64,000 bases of DNA from Glycomyces fuscus (GTDB lineage: Bacteria > Actinomycetota > Actinomycetes > Streptosporangiales > Streptosporangiaceae): assembly GCA_002529455.1 (NCBI GenBank), contig NYMS01000053.1, positions 62,001 through 126,000 on the forward strand, read 5' to 3'. The notes beneath the pieces were generated by a model, which saw nothing but the letters and a program-made list of their open reading frames with translations, did not search any database and was not told the DNA's origin. The translations under genes were made by a program, and so were the position numbers. This document shows positions 24,760-33,190 of this stretch, one piece after another. How positions within the stretch are numbered: position 1 is the first letter of the stretch; the number at the start of each line of letters is the position of its first letter.

Positions 24760-24799
24760 GAGGGGCTGGAGCGGTACACCGCGGGCACCGGGAGCGCTC

Positions 24800-25630
24800 T
24801 CACGCCCCGGAGGCGCCGCGGACCGCGCCGGCGAGCCCGCCCAGGAGGTCGGCCAGCCCCGCGGGGCCGGAGACGACCAGGTCGGCGGCCTCGGCCACGG
24901 CGGTGACCTCGTCCGAGGAGGAGCACACGTTCAGGCCCTCGACGCCCTGGGACCGCAGCCCCACCACGGCGTCGAACGCGGGCAGGTCGCCGAGGTCGTC
25001 ACCGGCGTAGAGCACCACGCGCGGACCCTTCTCGGCGACGAGCGCGGTGAGCGCCGCGCCCTTGTCCACACCCTGTGGACGGAGTTCGACGACCATGCGA
25101 CCCGGCTCCACCTGGAGTTCCGTCCGCCGCGCGAGTTCGCTCAGGGCGGGCGCGAGCAGGGCGAGCGCCCCGTCCGGGTCCGCGGTGCGCCGGGTGTGCA
25201 CCGCCAGCGACCGCCCCTTGTCCTCGACCCAGGTGCCCGCCGGGGCGTCCAGCCCCTCGAGGAGGCCGGGCAGCTCCTCGCGCACCACCTCCACGCCGGG
25301 CGGCGCGGGGGCGGCGACCACGCGGCCGTCCTCCCAGCGCTCGGCGCCGTAGTGGCCCAACACGGTGATGCCGGGCACCCGGTCCAGGCCGCCCAGCCGC
25401 ACCGCCGTCTCGGCGGGGCGGCCGGTGACCACGGCGACCGAACCGACGAGTCCGGCCAGGTCGGCGAGCACGTCCACGATCCCCGGATAGGGGGCGGACG
25501 TGCGCGGGTCGGCCACGATGGGCGCGAGCGTGCCGTCGAAGTCGAAGGCGGCCAGCGCACGCTCGGGTGCGGTGACGAAGGCGTCGAGCGCGGTGCGTCC
25601 GGCGTCCGTGCTGGGCTGGGGCAGGGACAT
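24800..25630 (-). CDS. otsB: Trehalose-6-phosphate phosphatase
   Basis: A 276-residue HAD-superfamily phosphatase that makes trehalose from trehalose-6-phosphate. Motif I is FDFDGTLAPI (nucleophile and acid/base Asp), motif II VVTGRP, motif III includes the Lys of DKGAAL, and motif IV is YAGDDLGDLPAF. The substrate-recognition motif GHYGAERW is also present. The matching synthase gene otsA is 4.2 kb away on the same strand but separated by unrelated genes. A perfect DnaA-box-like TTGTCCACA occurs within the gene at 25062-25070. Confidence 0.92.
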   Translation of the reverse strand: MSLPQPSTDAGRTALDAFVTAPERALAAFDFDGTLAPIVADPRTSAPYPGIVDVLADLAGLVGSVAVVTGRPAETAVRLGGLDRVPGITVLGHYGAERWEDGRVVAAPAPPGVEVVREELPGLLEGLDAPAGTWVEDKGRSLAVHTRRTADPDGALALLAPALSELARRTELQVEPGRMVVELRPQGVDKGAALTALVAEKGPRVVLYAGDDLGDLPAFDAVVGLRSQGVEGLNVCSSSDEVTAVAEAADLVVSGPAGLADLLGGLAGAVRGASGA

Positions 25631-26000
25631 GGCGGGCCTTTCCGGTGGGACCGAGGATGCGGACCGGGCGGGGAGGTCAGACTACCGAGGCGCCCCCGCG
25701 CCGACGGAACCCACCGCGTGTGTGGCGGTCCCCACCGCGTGTCCGTGCGGTGCCGGGCGCGGTCGGCCTCGTGGGACGGAAGACGGCGCCGCGGCCCTCC
25801 GGCGGGGTCGGGCGGACCCGCGGCCGGGGCCGGGCGGGTTCCCCCGTCGGGGAGCGCTCACCCGGGCGTTCGGACCGTACCGGTGCCCCGAGTCGTCGCG
25901 GGGGTGGCCCGGACGAAGGACCCGGGGGGAGCGCGCGGACGGTGTCGTCACCGGGGCGCGGAGTGGGTACGGGTGACCCGAAGAAGGGAATCGGGAGGGT
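25631..26000. other. Intergenic region
   Basis: About 370 bases of GC-rich DNA without a credible gene. It should contain the otsB promoter near its left end. I see no clear hairpin, operator or repeat. Confidence 0.4.
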
Positions 26001-26285
26001 TCAGAGCTGGATGCCCAGCTGGCGTGCGTTGCGTTGACGGCGGCGGTCGGCGCGCAGCCGACGCAGCCGCTTGACGGTCATCGGGTCGAAGGCGAGGGCC
26101 TCCGGCCGTTCCACCAGCCCGTTCAGCAGCTGGTAGTAGCGGGTCGCGGAGAACCCGAACTCGTCACGGATCGCCTGTTCCTTGGAGCCCTCGAACTTCC
26201 ACCACTGGCGTTCGAAGGCGAGGATGCGCTGCTCGCGCTCGGCGAGGGCCGACTGACCGTCTTCGGTCGGACCGATATTCGGCAT
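26001..26285 (-). CDS. DUF3263 domain-containing protein
   Basis: A 94-residue protein matching DUF3263: LAEREQRILAFERQWWKFEGSKEQAIRDEFG is diagnostic in its FERQWW and GSKEQAI elements, followed by SATRYYQLLN. The family consists of small actinobacterial helix-turn-helix-like proteins that probably bind DNA; the C-terminus RLRRLRADRRRQRNAR is strongly basic. It is divergent from the pseudoprotease gene and may regulate it. The function of the family is not established. Confidence 0.85.
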   Translation of the reverse strand: MPNIGPTEDGQSALAEREQRILAFERQWWKFEGSKEQAIRDEFGFSATRYYQLLNGLVERPEALAFDPMTVKRLRRLRADRRRQRNARQLGIQL

Positions 26286-26516
26286 GGGACACCCCCTGGA
26301 CGGGAAATTGGTTTGTCCGGATCGGCCCGACTCATGCTAGCGACTCGACATGCCGGATGAGGAGCCGAAACGGCAGGACTGGCACCAGGGATACAGTTAC
26401 GTTCTCTACCCCTCAGGCCACTTGTCCACGCCTGAAACCTGTGCTCATGACAGAATTGCGGAGGTCCGGGGGAGGGCCGCGTGGAACGTCGACCGCATCG
26501 TTCGAGGGAGCCTGAC

Positions 26517-27686
26517 GTGCTCGGGGGCAACAGCCGCAACAGCATACACACACGCCGCGCCCGTGGCAGGGCCATCGCGGCCTGCGCGACCGCCACCGCC
26601 GCCGTCCTGGGCCTGACCGCGGTCCCGGCCGCGGCCGACCTCGTTCCCGACTACCGGCCCGAGCAGTGGGGGCTCCAGGCCGTCGGGGCCCCGGAGCTGT
26701 GGGAGGAGACCCGGGGCCAGGGCGCCACGGTCGCGCTCCCGGGGGTCTCCGTCGACGAGGGGCACCCGGACCTGGTCGACAACGTCCGGCTGGACACGCG
26801 GTTCGGCGGGAACGACGGCGGCGTCGAGCAGGGCAACGCCGCGGCCGGACTGGTCGCGGCCCACGGGCACGGCAGGGACGCCGACGGCGGGGTCCTGGGC
26901 GTGGCGCCCGAGGCCGCCCTGCTCGTGCTTCCCACGGGGGACGGGCTGGCCGAGGCCGTGCGCTTCGCCTCCGAGGAGGGCGCCCAGGTCATCCTGCTGC
27001 CCGAGCCCGCGGGACCCGACCTGGCCGAGGCCACCCAGGAGGCCTCCGACAACGGCGCGCTGGTCGTCGGTCCGGCCGGGGAGACCGAGGACCCCAACGT
27101 GCTCGCCGTCGCCGGGACGAACCAGGACGGAGCCCTCATCCCGGACTCCCCTGCGGCCGGGACGATCGCGCTGACCGCCCCCGGCGACGCCCTGGTGACC
27201 GCGGGGCCGGAGCCGGGCCAGGCCGAGGTGACCGGGGCCCCCTACGCCGCCGCGATGGTCGCCGGGGCCGCCGCCCTGATGCGCGCGGAGCACCCGCAGC
27301 TGCGCCCCGGCCAGGTCCGCGAGGCCCTGGTGGACGGCTCCCAGGCCGGTCCCGACGGCCTGCCCGCCCTGCACCTGCCCAGCGCGGAGCAGCAGGCCTC
27401 CGGCGTGGCCCAGGACATCCCGCTGATCGACGAGGACCTGACCGGGGAGAACGAGCGGTCGGGGCTGGTGCCCGTGTGGGCGTGGTTCGTCACCGTGGGC
27501 GCCGTCGTGGTCCTGGGCGTCCTCATCCTGGTCCTGTGGGTGCGCCGCTCCAGCGCCGACCCCTACGGGGTGAAGGCCGAGCGCCGCGAGCAGGACGAGC
27601 TGATCGCCGCCGAGCGCGCCGCCGAGGCCCCGCCCGCCACCCGCCGCAAGAAGGGCGGCCGCCGCCGCAGGACGCGCGGCAACTGA
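26517..27686 (+). CDS. S8 subtilisin/mycosin-like pseudoprotease, catalytic residues lost
   Basis: A 389-residue secreted, membrane-anchored protein with the layout of type VII secretion mycosins: signal peptide (residues about 1-40, ending VPAAA), S8 domain (about 50-275), and a C-terminal membrane helix (WAWFVTVGAVVVLGVLILVL, 321-340) with a basic cytosolic tail. The subtilisin framework is clear (EGHPDL, GVAPEAALLV, AAGNE-like VVGPAGE, TAPGDALV, AAALMRAEHPQLRPGQVREAL). The catalytic Asp is replaced by Gly76, His by Gln105, oxyanion Asn by Glu189 and Ser by Pro242. The start GTG 26517 has GAGGGAG six bases upstream; GTG 26481 is an alternative. No ESX gene is in the window. Confidence 0.82.
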   Translation: MLGGNSRNSIHTRRARGRAIAACATATAAVLGLTAVPAAADLVPDYRPEQWGLQAVGAPELWEETRGQGATVALPGVSVDEGHPDLVDNVRLDTRFGGNDGGVEQGNAAAGLVAAHGHGRDADGGVLGVAPEAALLVLPTGDGLAEAVRFASEEGAQVILLPEPAGPDLAEATQEASDNGALVVGPAGETEDPNVLAVAGTNQDGALIPDSPAAGTIALTAPGDALVTAGPEPGQAEVTGAPYAAAMVAGAAALMRAEHPQLRPGQVREALVDGSQAGPDGLPALHLPSAEQQASGVAQDIPLIDEDLTGENERSGLVPVWAWFVTVGAVVVLGVLILVLWVRRSSADPYGVKAERREQDELIAAERAAEAPPATRRKKGGRRRRTRGN

Positions 27687-27955
27687 GCGGCGGTGCCCAC
27701 CCGTGCCCGCTCCCGGGGGAGGGGCACGGGTGGTCCCCGTTTCCGGGGCCGGTTCCGGACGCCCCTGTTGTGGTCCGACTCCGGTTCCGGACACGCCGTA
27801 ACCGGCGGTTGCACGACGTCACAGGTGTGGGACCGATCACATCCCCCGCGCCGGGGGTGGGCCGTTAAGCACTGGCGTCCGGCTTCGTCCGGCGGATAAC
27901 GTCCTCACGGCCGGGCGCCCCGCCGCGGGCGCGCCCACGACAGGGCGGAGAGCAC

Positions 27956-28732
27956 ATGGCACGCATGGCCGACGGCAGCGCCGGTGACGCCGACTACGGT
28001 GTCATCGCCCGCACCTACGCCGACCACCGCCGCCCCGACCCGCGGATCGCGGCCGCGGTGCACCGCGCGCTGGGCGGCGCGCGCACGGTCCTCAACATCG
28101 GGGCGGGCTCGGGTTCCTACGAGCCCCTCGACCGCGAGGTCACCCCCGTGGAGCCCTCCGCCAGCATGCGCGCCAAGCGCCCGGACACCCTGCCCCCGGC
28201 GGTCGACGCCGTGGCCGAGAGCCTGCCCTTCCCCGACGGTTTCTTCGACGCCGCCATGACCACGTTCAGCGTCCACCAGTGGCGCGACACGGAGGCCGGG
28301 CTGGCCGAGGCCCGGCGGGTCACCACGGGCCCCGTCGCCGTGCTCACCTGCGACCCCGCCCTGGTGCGCGACTTCTGGCTCAACGAGTACGCGCCCGAGG
28401 TCCTGGACACCGAGGCCCGCCGCTACCCCGCCATCGACGCGCTGGCCCGGGGCCTGGGCGGCACCACCACCGCCGTTCCCGTCCCCGTGCCGCTGGACTG
28501 CTCCGACGGGTTCAACGAGGCCTACTACGGCCGGCCGGAGGGCCTGCTGGAGGTGGGCGCCCGCCTGTCCTGCTCGGCGTGGAGCTTCGTGGACGAGACG
28601 GTGCACGAGCGCTTCACCGCCCACCTGTCCCGGGACCTGGGGGACGGGACCTGGGACCGCCGGTTCGGACACCTGAGGGAGCTGCCCGCCCTGGAGGGCT
28701 CCCTGGTGCTGGTGGTGTCGGTTCCCGACTAG
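27956..28732 (+). CDS. Class I SAM-dependent methyltransferase
   Basis: A 258-residue methyltransferase of the UbiE/type-11 kind. Motif I is VLNIGAGSGSYEP (residues about 45-57), motif II is around VEPSASMRAKR, and motif III/IV FPDGFFDAAMTTFSVHQW. The remaining C-terminal part varies among small-molecule methyltransferases. The start ATG at 27956 is followed by a second ATG at 27965. It stands alone in orientation; substrate unknown. Confidence 0.82.
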   Translation: MARMADGSAGDADYGVIARTYADHRRPDPRIAAAVHRALGGARTVLNIGAGSGSYEPLDREVTPVEPSASMRAKRPDTLPPAVDAVAESLPFPDGFFDAAMTTFSVHQWRDTEAGLAEARRVTTGPVAVLTCDPALVRDFWLNEYAPEVLDTEARRYPAIDALARGLGGTTTAVPVPVPLDCSDGFNEAYYGRPEGLLEVGARLSCSAWSFVDETVHERFTAHLSRDLGDGTWDRRFGHLRELPALEGSLVLVVSVPD

Positions 28733-28780
28733 GTGGTGTTTGTCGGGGAGCCTCCGCTCCGCTTCGGCCCACCCGTCGCC

Positions 28781-28944
28781 CACCACCACCCTCAACCGAC
28801 GGCCTCCGGCCGCAGTGCTTCCCTCTTCGTCGCCCACCACCACCCTCAACCGACGGCCTCCGCACCACCACCCTCAACCGACGGCCTCCGGCCGCAGTGC
28901 TTCCCTCTTCGTCGCCCACCACCACCCTCAACCGACGGCCTCCG
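28781..28944. repeat. Intergenic 28-bp repeat, four perfect copies
   Basis: A 28-base unit beginning CACCACCACCCTCAACCGAC lies at 28781-28808, 28835-28862, 28863-28890 and 28917-28944. Copies 1-2 and 3-4 are separated by an identical 26-base spacer (GCCGCAGTGCTTCCCTCTTC...), while copies 2 and 3 abut. The array lies in a 413-base gap (28733-29145) just after the methyltransferase stop, which itself is followed by a GC-rich element shared with 32948 and 33101. To the right, DNA near 29063-29100 is AT-richer and may hold the GrpB promoter. Confidence 0.9.
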
Positions 28945-29145
28945 GCCGCAGCCCCGCCCGGAGGACGGCACCCGGCGGAGGCGGAGCGGCGCACCCGCCG
29001 GTCCTCCTGGCCGGAACCGGACACGGTGCGTGGTCGCTGCACGTCACGGAGCACCGACGAGCTGTGACGTCACGTCTGCGCGTGCATATGTAAGCAACGC
29101 CGGGCGGGCTTGACGCGGGCACGCGGGGGGACGAGGCTTTGGAGA

Positions 29146-29742
29146 ATGTCACCCCTCGAAGCGTCTCCTCTGCCCTCACGAGGTGAGCCGCGGGCCGGGA
29201 TCGCGCCCGAGTTCCGCAACCTCGTCAACGGGCGCGTCCGCCTCTCCGAGTACGACCCCAAGTGGCCCTACCTGTTCCGGCGCGAGGACGGAAGGGTCCG
29301 CGCGGCCCTCGGGGACCGCGTGCTGCTCTTCGAGCACGTGGGCTCCACCGCTGTGCCCGGCCTCGCCGCCAAACCCTGCGTCGACCTGCTGCTGGTCGTC
29401 GCCGACTCCTCGGACGAAGCCGCCTACCTGCCCGACCTCGAAGCCGCCGGGTACTCCCTGGTGATCAGGGAGCCCGACTGGTACGAGCACCGGGTGTTCA
29501 AGGGGGCCGAGGTCAACCTCAACCTGCACGTGTTCAGCCGGGGGTGCGAGGAGGCGGAGCGCATGCGCCGCTTCCGCGACATCCTCATCGCCGACGCCGG
29601 CGCGCGCGAACGCTACGCCGCGGTCAAACGCGAGCTGGCCGAGCGCACCTGGGACCGCATCCAGGACTACGCCGACGCCAAGACCGGCGTCATCCGACAG
29701 CTCCTCGCCGAGGCGGACGCCGGGGAGGGCACCGCCGACTGA
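29146..29742 (+). CDS. GrpB family protein (UPF0157)
   Basis: A 198-residue member of the GrpB/UPF0157 family, a nucleotidyltransferase-fold group of unclear role. Diagnostic segments are VRLSEYDPKWPYLFRRE, FEHVGSTAVPGLAAKPCVDLLLVV, EVNLNLHVFSRG and RFRDILIADAGARERYAAVKRELAER. The ATG at 29146 leaves a short non-conserved N-terminus; a TTG at 29110 would extend it. Neighbouring genes suggest no specific partner. Confidence 0.85.
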   Translation: MSPLEASPLPSRGEPRAGIAPEFRNLVNGRVRLSEYDPKWPYLFRREDGRVRAALGDRVLLFEHVGSTAVPGLAAKPCVDLLLVVADSSDEAAYLPDLEAAGYSLVIREPDWYEHRVFKGAEVNLNLHVFSRGCEEAERMRRFRDILIADAGARERYAAVKRELAERTWDRIQDYADAKTGVIRQLLAEADAGEGTAD

Positions 29743-29817
29743 CCGCCCCCGGACGACCGGGCCGCGGCCAGGGGCGCGTACCGTCTCCCGACGGCGGACG
29801 CGCCCCGGCCTCCGGGC

Positions 29818-31254
29818 TCAGCCCAGCGAGCGCAGCTGGTCCTGGAACCACCGGCGCGGGGGCAGCGCCACCGCGGCCTCGGCCAGCCGCTCCCTGCGCT
29901 CGCGCCGCTCCTCCTCGGGCATCGACAGCGCCTGGTGCAGCGCCTCCGCCGTCTCCACGGTGTCGTAGGGGTTGACCAGCAGCGCGTGCCGGCCCAGCTC
30001 GTCCGCCGCCCCCGCCTCGTGCGACAGCACCAGCACCGAGTCGCGCTCCGACAGGACCGGGCCCTCCTTGGCCACCAGGTTCATGCCGTCCCGGATGGGG
30101 TTGACCAGCAGTACGTCGGCCATCTGGAACGAGGCCAGCGAACGCGGGTAGTCGTCGTTGACCTCCAGGATCAGGGGCGTCCACTCGGCGGTCGCGAACT
30201 CCTCGTTGATCTCCTTGGCGGTCCGCAGCACCGCGTCGGTGTACTCGCGGTACTCCGGCACGTCGCCCCGGCTGGGGTAGGCGAACGCCAGGTGGGTCAC
30301 CCGCCCCCGCCACTCCGGACGGGTGGTCAGCAGCTCGCGGTAGGCCTCCAGGCCCCGCACGATGTTCTTGGACAGCTCCGTGCGGTCCACCCGCACGATC
30401 AGCCTCGTGTCGCCGACCGCGTCCTCCAGGGTGCTCCGGCGCGCAGCCACGGCCGGGTCGGCGGCGCTCTGGCGCAGCCCCTCCTCGTCCGCGCCCAGGG
30501 CGTGCACGCCCACACCGACCAGCCGGCCGCCGTGCTCCACGGTGCGCCGTTCGAAGTCCACCTTGGCGCGCAGGATCTCCTCGCAGCAGCGCAGGAAGGC
30601 GTCCGCCCAGCGCGGGCTGAGGAAGCCCAGCCGGTCCGCGCCCAGCATGCCCTCCAGCAGGTCGCGCGCGACCTGTCCGGGCAGCATCCGGAAGTACTCC
30701 GGGGGAGCCCACGGGGTGTGCGAGAAGTGCGCGATGCGCAGGTCCGGGCGGCGCGCGCGCAGGATCCGCGGCACCAGCGCCAGGTGGTAGTCCTGCACGG
30801 CCACCCGGGCGCCCTCGGCGGCGCCGGCCACCAGGGCCTCGGCGAACGCGTTGTTGTAGGCGGTGTAGTCCTCCCACATCCGGCGGAAGTGCGAGCCGAA
30901 GGACGGCTTGTTGGGGGTGTCGTACAGCATGTGCTGGACGAACCACAGGGTCGAGTTGGCCACCCCGGTGTAGGCGCCGTCGAAGGTCCGCTTGGGGATG
31001 TCCAGCATGTGGACCCGCATGCCGTCCAGGTCGTAGGCCTGGTCCAGCCGGGACTCCGGCGCCTCCGCCGCGGCACGCCGGTCGGCGTCGGACAGGGCGG
31101 CGCACACCCAGATGCTGTCGATCTCGGTGGCGACCGAGATCATCCCCGACACCAGTCCGCCCCCGCCGCGCCGGTGCTCCAGTGAGCCGTCGTCGGCGGT
31201 CGAGAAGGACACGGGTCCCCTGTTGGAAGCGATGAGGATCTGTGCCTTGTCCAC
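29818..31254 (-). CDS. otsA: Alpha,alpha-trehalose-phosphate synthase (UDP-forming)
   Basis: A 478-residue GT20 glycosyltransferase that makes trehalose-6-phosphate from a nucleotide-glucose and glucose-6-phosphate. Conserved motifs include NRGPVSF at the N-terminus, the GGLVSGM donor loop, VQDYHLALVPRILR, HFSHTPWAPPEYFR, VDRTELSKNI and NPIRDGMNLVAKE. Together with OtsB this completes the OtsAB pathway for trehalose, a compatible solute. The genes are not in one operon. The divergent neighbour is the riboswitch-controlled ThrC-like gene. Confidence 0.93.
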   Translation of the reverse strand: MDKAQILIASNRGPVSFSTADDGSLEHRRGGGGLVSGMISVATEIDSIWVCAALSDADRRAAAEAPESRLDQAYDLDGMRVHMLDIPKRTFDGAYTGVANSTLWFVQHMLYDTPNKPSFGSHFRRMWEDYTAYNNAFAEALVAGAAEGARVAVQDYHLALVPRILRARRPDLRIAHFSHTPWAPPEYFRMLPGQVARDLLEGMLGADRLGFLSPRWADAFLRCCEEILRAKVDFERRTVEHGGRLVGVGVHALGADEEGLRQSAADPAVAARRSTLEDAVGDTRLIVRVDRTELSKNIVRGLEAYRELLTTRPEWRGRVTHLAFAYPSRGDVPEYREYTDAVLRTAKEINEEFATAEWTPLILEVNDDYPRSLASFQMADVLLVNPIRDGMNLVAKEGPVLSERDSVLVLSHEAGAADELGRHALLVNPYDTVETAEALHQALSMPEEERRERRERLAEAAVALPPRRWFQDQLRSLG

Positions 31255-31537
31255 GTGGTCGTCCTCTCGGAGAAAATACGGTCGGGTGAGGCGGGGTGAA
31301 GAGGGGTAGCACCCTATGTCTCGCCTGTCGGCAGCCGCCCCAAACCCCGCGCGGGTCAGCCGGGGTGCGCGTCACACACGCGCGGCGCCGCGCGTGCGCG
31401 CGCCGGGCTCGGACCAGCGCCGTCTCACCATGTGAGCCGTTTCGTGTTACCCGGGTCACCAGGCGTGGAAAACCGGTCGGCCCCTCCGTTACAGTTGCGG
31501 TGCGGATCCGACAGGACCCGCACAGAACTTCATATTG

Positions 31538-31675
31538 CTCATCCAGAGGGGTGGAGGGACCGGCCCTGCGAAGCCCCGGCAACCATTCCAGCATGTGACA
31601 CTCGCGAACCCGCGAGACGGCTGGGACAGGTGCCAACTCCGGCCTGGGGACAAGGTGTCCGCCAGGAAAGATGAG
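31538..31675 (+). ncRNA. SAM-I (S-box) riboswitch
   Basis: The sequence follows the SAM-I consensus closely. P1 pairs CTCATC (31538-31543) with GATGAG (31670-31675). The conserved core includes AGAGGGGTGGAGGGAC, GGCCCTGCGAAGCCCCGGCAACC, a P3 hairpin (CTCGCG...CGCGAG), and GGTGCCAACTCC before P4. The Shine-Dalgarno-like GAGGGGAG (31673-31680) overlaps the 3' strand of P1, and no terminator hairpin separates the aptamer from the ATG at 31691. Translational repression on SAM binding is therefore the likely mechanism. Confidence 0.95.
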
Positions 31676-31690
31676 GGGAGACGCCTCGCC

Positions 31691-32950
31691 ATGGCGATTG
31701 CCGCCACCGAACCCACCTCCGCCCGCGCCTTCGGCCCCGGTACCGCGCTGTCCTGTCGCGAGTGCGGTGAGCGCTACGAGCTCACCCCCCGGTTCGCCTG
31801 CGAGTTCTGCTTCGGTCCCCTGGAGGTCGCCTACGACTTCGGGACCGTCACCCGCGCCGACATCGAGAGCGGCCCCAAGAGCATCTGGCGCTACCGCTCC
31901 CTCCTGCCCGTCCCGGCCAACGTCGCCGAGCTGCCCAACATGGCCCCCGGCCTGACCCCGCTGGTGCGGGCCGACCGCCTCGCCGCCGAGCTGGGCCTGT
32001 CCTCCCTCCACGTCAAGGACGACTCCGGCAACCCCACGCACTCCTTCAAGGACCGCGTGGTCGCCATCGCCGTCGAGGCCGCCCGCACCTTCGGGTTCAC
32101 CACCCTGTCCTGCTCCTCCACCGGGAACCTGGCCGGCGCCGTCGGCGCGGCCGCCGCGCGCGCCGGGTTCGACTCCTGCGTGTTCATCCCCGCCGGGCTG
32201 GAGGAGGCCAAGGTCGTCATGGCCTCCGTCTACGGCGGCAAGGTCGTGGCCATCGACGGCAACTACGACGACGTCAACCGCTTCTGCTCCGAGCTCATCG
32301 GCGACACGGCCGGCGAGGGCTGGGGCTTCGTCAACGTCAACCTGCGCCCCTACTACGGCGAGGGCTCCAAGACGCTGGCCTACGAGATCGCCGAGCAGCT
32401 GGGCTGGCGCCTGCCCGAGCAGATCGTCATCCCGATCGCGTCCGGCTCCCAGCTCACCAAGATCGACAAGGGCTTCCAGGAGCTGGTCAAGCTCGGCCTG
32501 GTCGAGGACCGCCCGTACCGGATCTTCGGCGCCCAGGCCACGGGCTGCTCCCCGGTCGCGCAGGCCTGGGACAAGGGCATCGACGTCATCCAGCCGGTCA
32601 AGCCCGACACCATCGCCAAGTCGCTGGCCATCGGCAACCCGGCCGACGGGCCGTACGTGCTGGACATCGCCAAGCGCACGGGCGGATCGGTGGAGCACGT
32701 GGGCGACGACGAGATCGTCGACTCCATCAAGCTCCTCGCCCGCACCGAGGGCATCTTCGCCGAGACCGCGGGCGGCGTCACCACCGGCGTGCTGCGCAAG
32801 CTCGTCCGCGAGGGCAGGCTCGACCCCGGGGCCGAGACCGTCGTGCTCAACACCGGTGACGGGCTCAAGACCCTGAACGCCGTCGACGCCGGTGTGACCG
32901 CCACGATCAAGCCGTCGCTGAGCGCCTTCACCGAAGCCGGTCTGGCCTAG
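31691..32950 (+). CDS. Threonine synthase-family PLP enzyme under SAM riboswitch control (possible homocysteine synthase)
   Basis: A 419-residue fold-type II PLP enzyme. An N-terminal zinc-ribbon-like pair of CxxC motifs (Cys22/25 and Cys37/40) is followed by the PLP-lysine motif NPTHSFKDR with Lys120, CSSTGNLAGAVGAAAARAG for the phosphate loop, and ASGSQLTKIDKGF. By homology it would make threonine from O-phosphohomoserine. Two context features argue for sulfur metabolism: a SAM-I riboswitch directly upstream, normally found on methionine/SAM genes, and a CysO-like sulfur carrier gene downstream. A role in homocysteine synthesis from O-phosphohomoserine and a carrier thiocarboxylate is an inference. 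Confidence 0.85.
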   Translation: MAIAATEPTSARAFGPGTALSCRECGERYELTPRFACEFCFGPLEVAYDFGTVTRADIESGPKSIWRYRSLLPVPANVAELPNMAPGLTPLVRADRLAAELGLSSLHVKDDSGNPTHSFKDRVVAIAVEAARTFGFTTLSCSSTGNLAGAVGAAAARAGFDSCVFIPAGLEEAKVVMASVYGGKVVAIDGNYDDVNRFCSELIGDTAGEGWGFVNVNLRPYYGEGSKTLAYEIAEQLGWRLPEQIVIPIASGSQLTKIDKGFQELVKLGLVEDRPYRIFGAQATGCSPVAQAWDKGIDVIQPVKPDTIAKSLAIGNPADGPYVLDIAKRTGGSVEHVGDDEIVDSIKLLARTEGIFAETAGGVTTGVLRKLVREGRLDPGAETVVLNTGDGLKTLNAVDAGVTATIKPSLSAFTEAGLA

Positions 32951-33155
32951 ACGGTGTTGTTCTGGGCCTCCGCTTCGCTTCGGCCCGTGTTCGGGCGCCC
33001 GGAGTACGGGAACCTTCGGTGCCTGCGGCGGGTTCGCTCGTTCCTCGCGAACCCGTCTGCGGCTCCTCCAGAACCCCGTGGGCGCCCGAACAACCCCCTC
33101 TAGACAGTGTTCTTAGGGGCCTCGGCTCCGCTTCGGCCCGTGTTCGGCCGCCCCG
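32951..33155. repeat. Fold-back element and two related repeat copies between the ThrC-like and sulfur-carrier genes
   Basis: Two imperfect copies of a GC-rich element start at the stop codon (32948) and at about 33101: TAG-A-C-R-GTGTT, then a GGCCTC...GCTTCGGCCC hairpin. A third relative follows the methyltransferase stop at 28730. Between them, GTTCGGGCGCCC (32989-33000) is perfectly complementary to 33080-33091, and CGGGTTCGC (33029-33037) to GCGAACCCG (33047-33055), so about 100 bases can fold into one branched structure. The downstream carrier gene may be processed from or attenuated within this RNA. Confidence 0.7.
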
Positions 33156-33190
33156 CCCGCCCGTCGTCTCCCACGAGAAGGAATTCCGCC

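Noticed and set aside
13243..25070. Replication origin
   Set aside because: Boxes are 4-8 kb apart, there is no dnaA, dnaN or gyrase gene, and no AT-rich unwinding element.
26001..27686. Part of a type VII secretion (ESX) locus
   Set aside because: No EccB, EccC, EccD, EccE, WXG100 or PE/PPE-like gene accompanies the mycosin-like protein in the window.
28781..28944. CRISPR-like array (28-bp repeats, 26-bp spacers)
   Set aside because: The two spacers are identical, copies 2 and 3 abut without a spacer, and no cas gene is present. It is a simple mosaic repeat.
29690..32698. 1,002-codon minus-strand frame spanning otsA and the ThrC-like gene
   Set aside because: It runs antisense to the clear ThrC-like gene and out of frame with otsA; no motif supports it.
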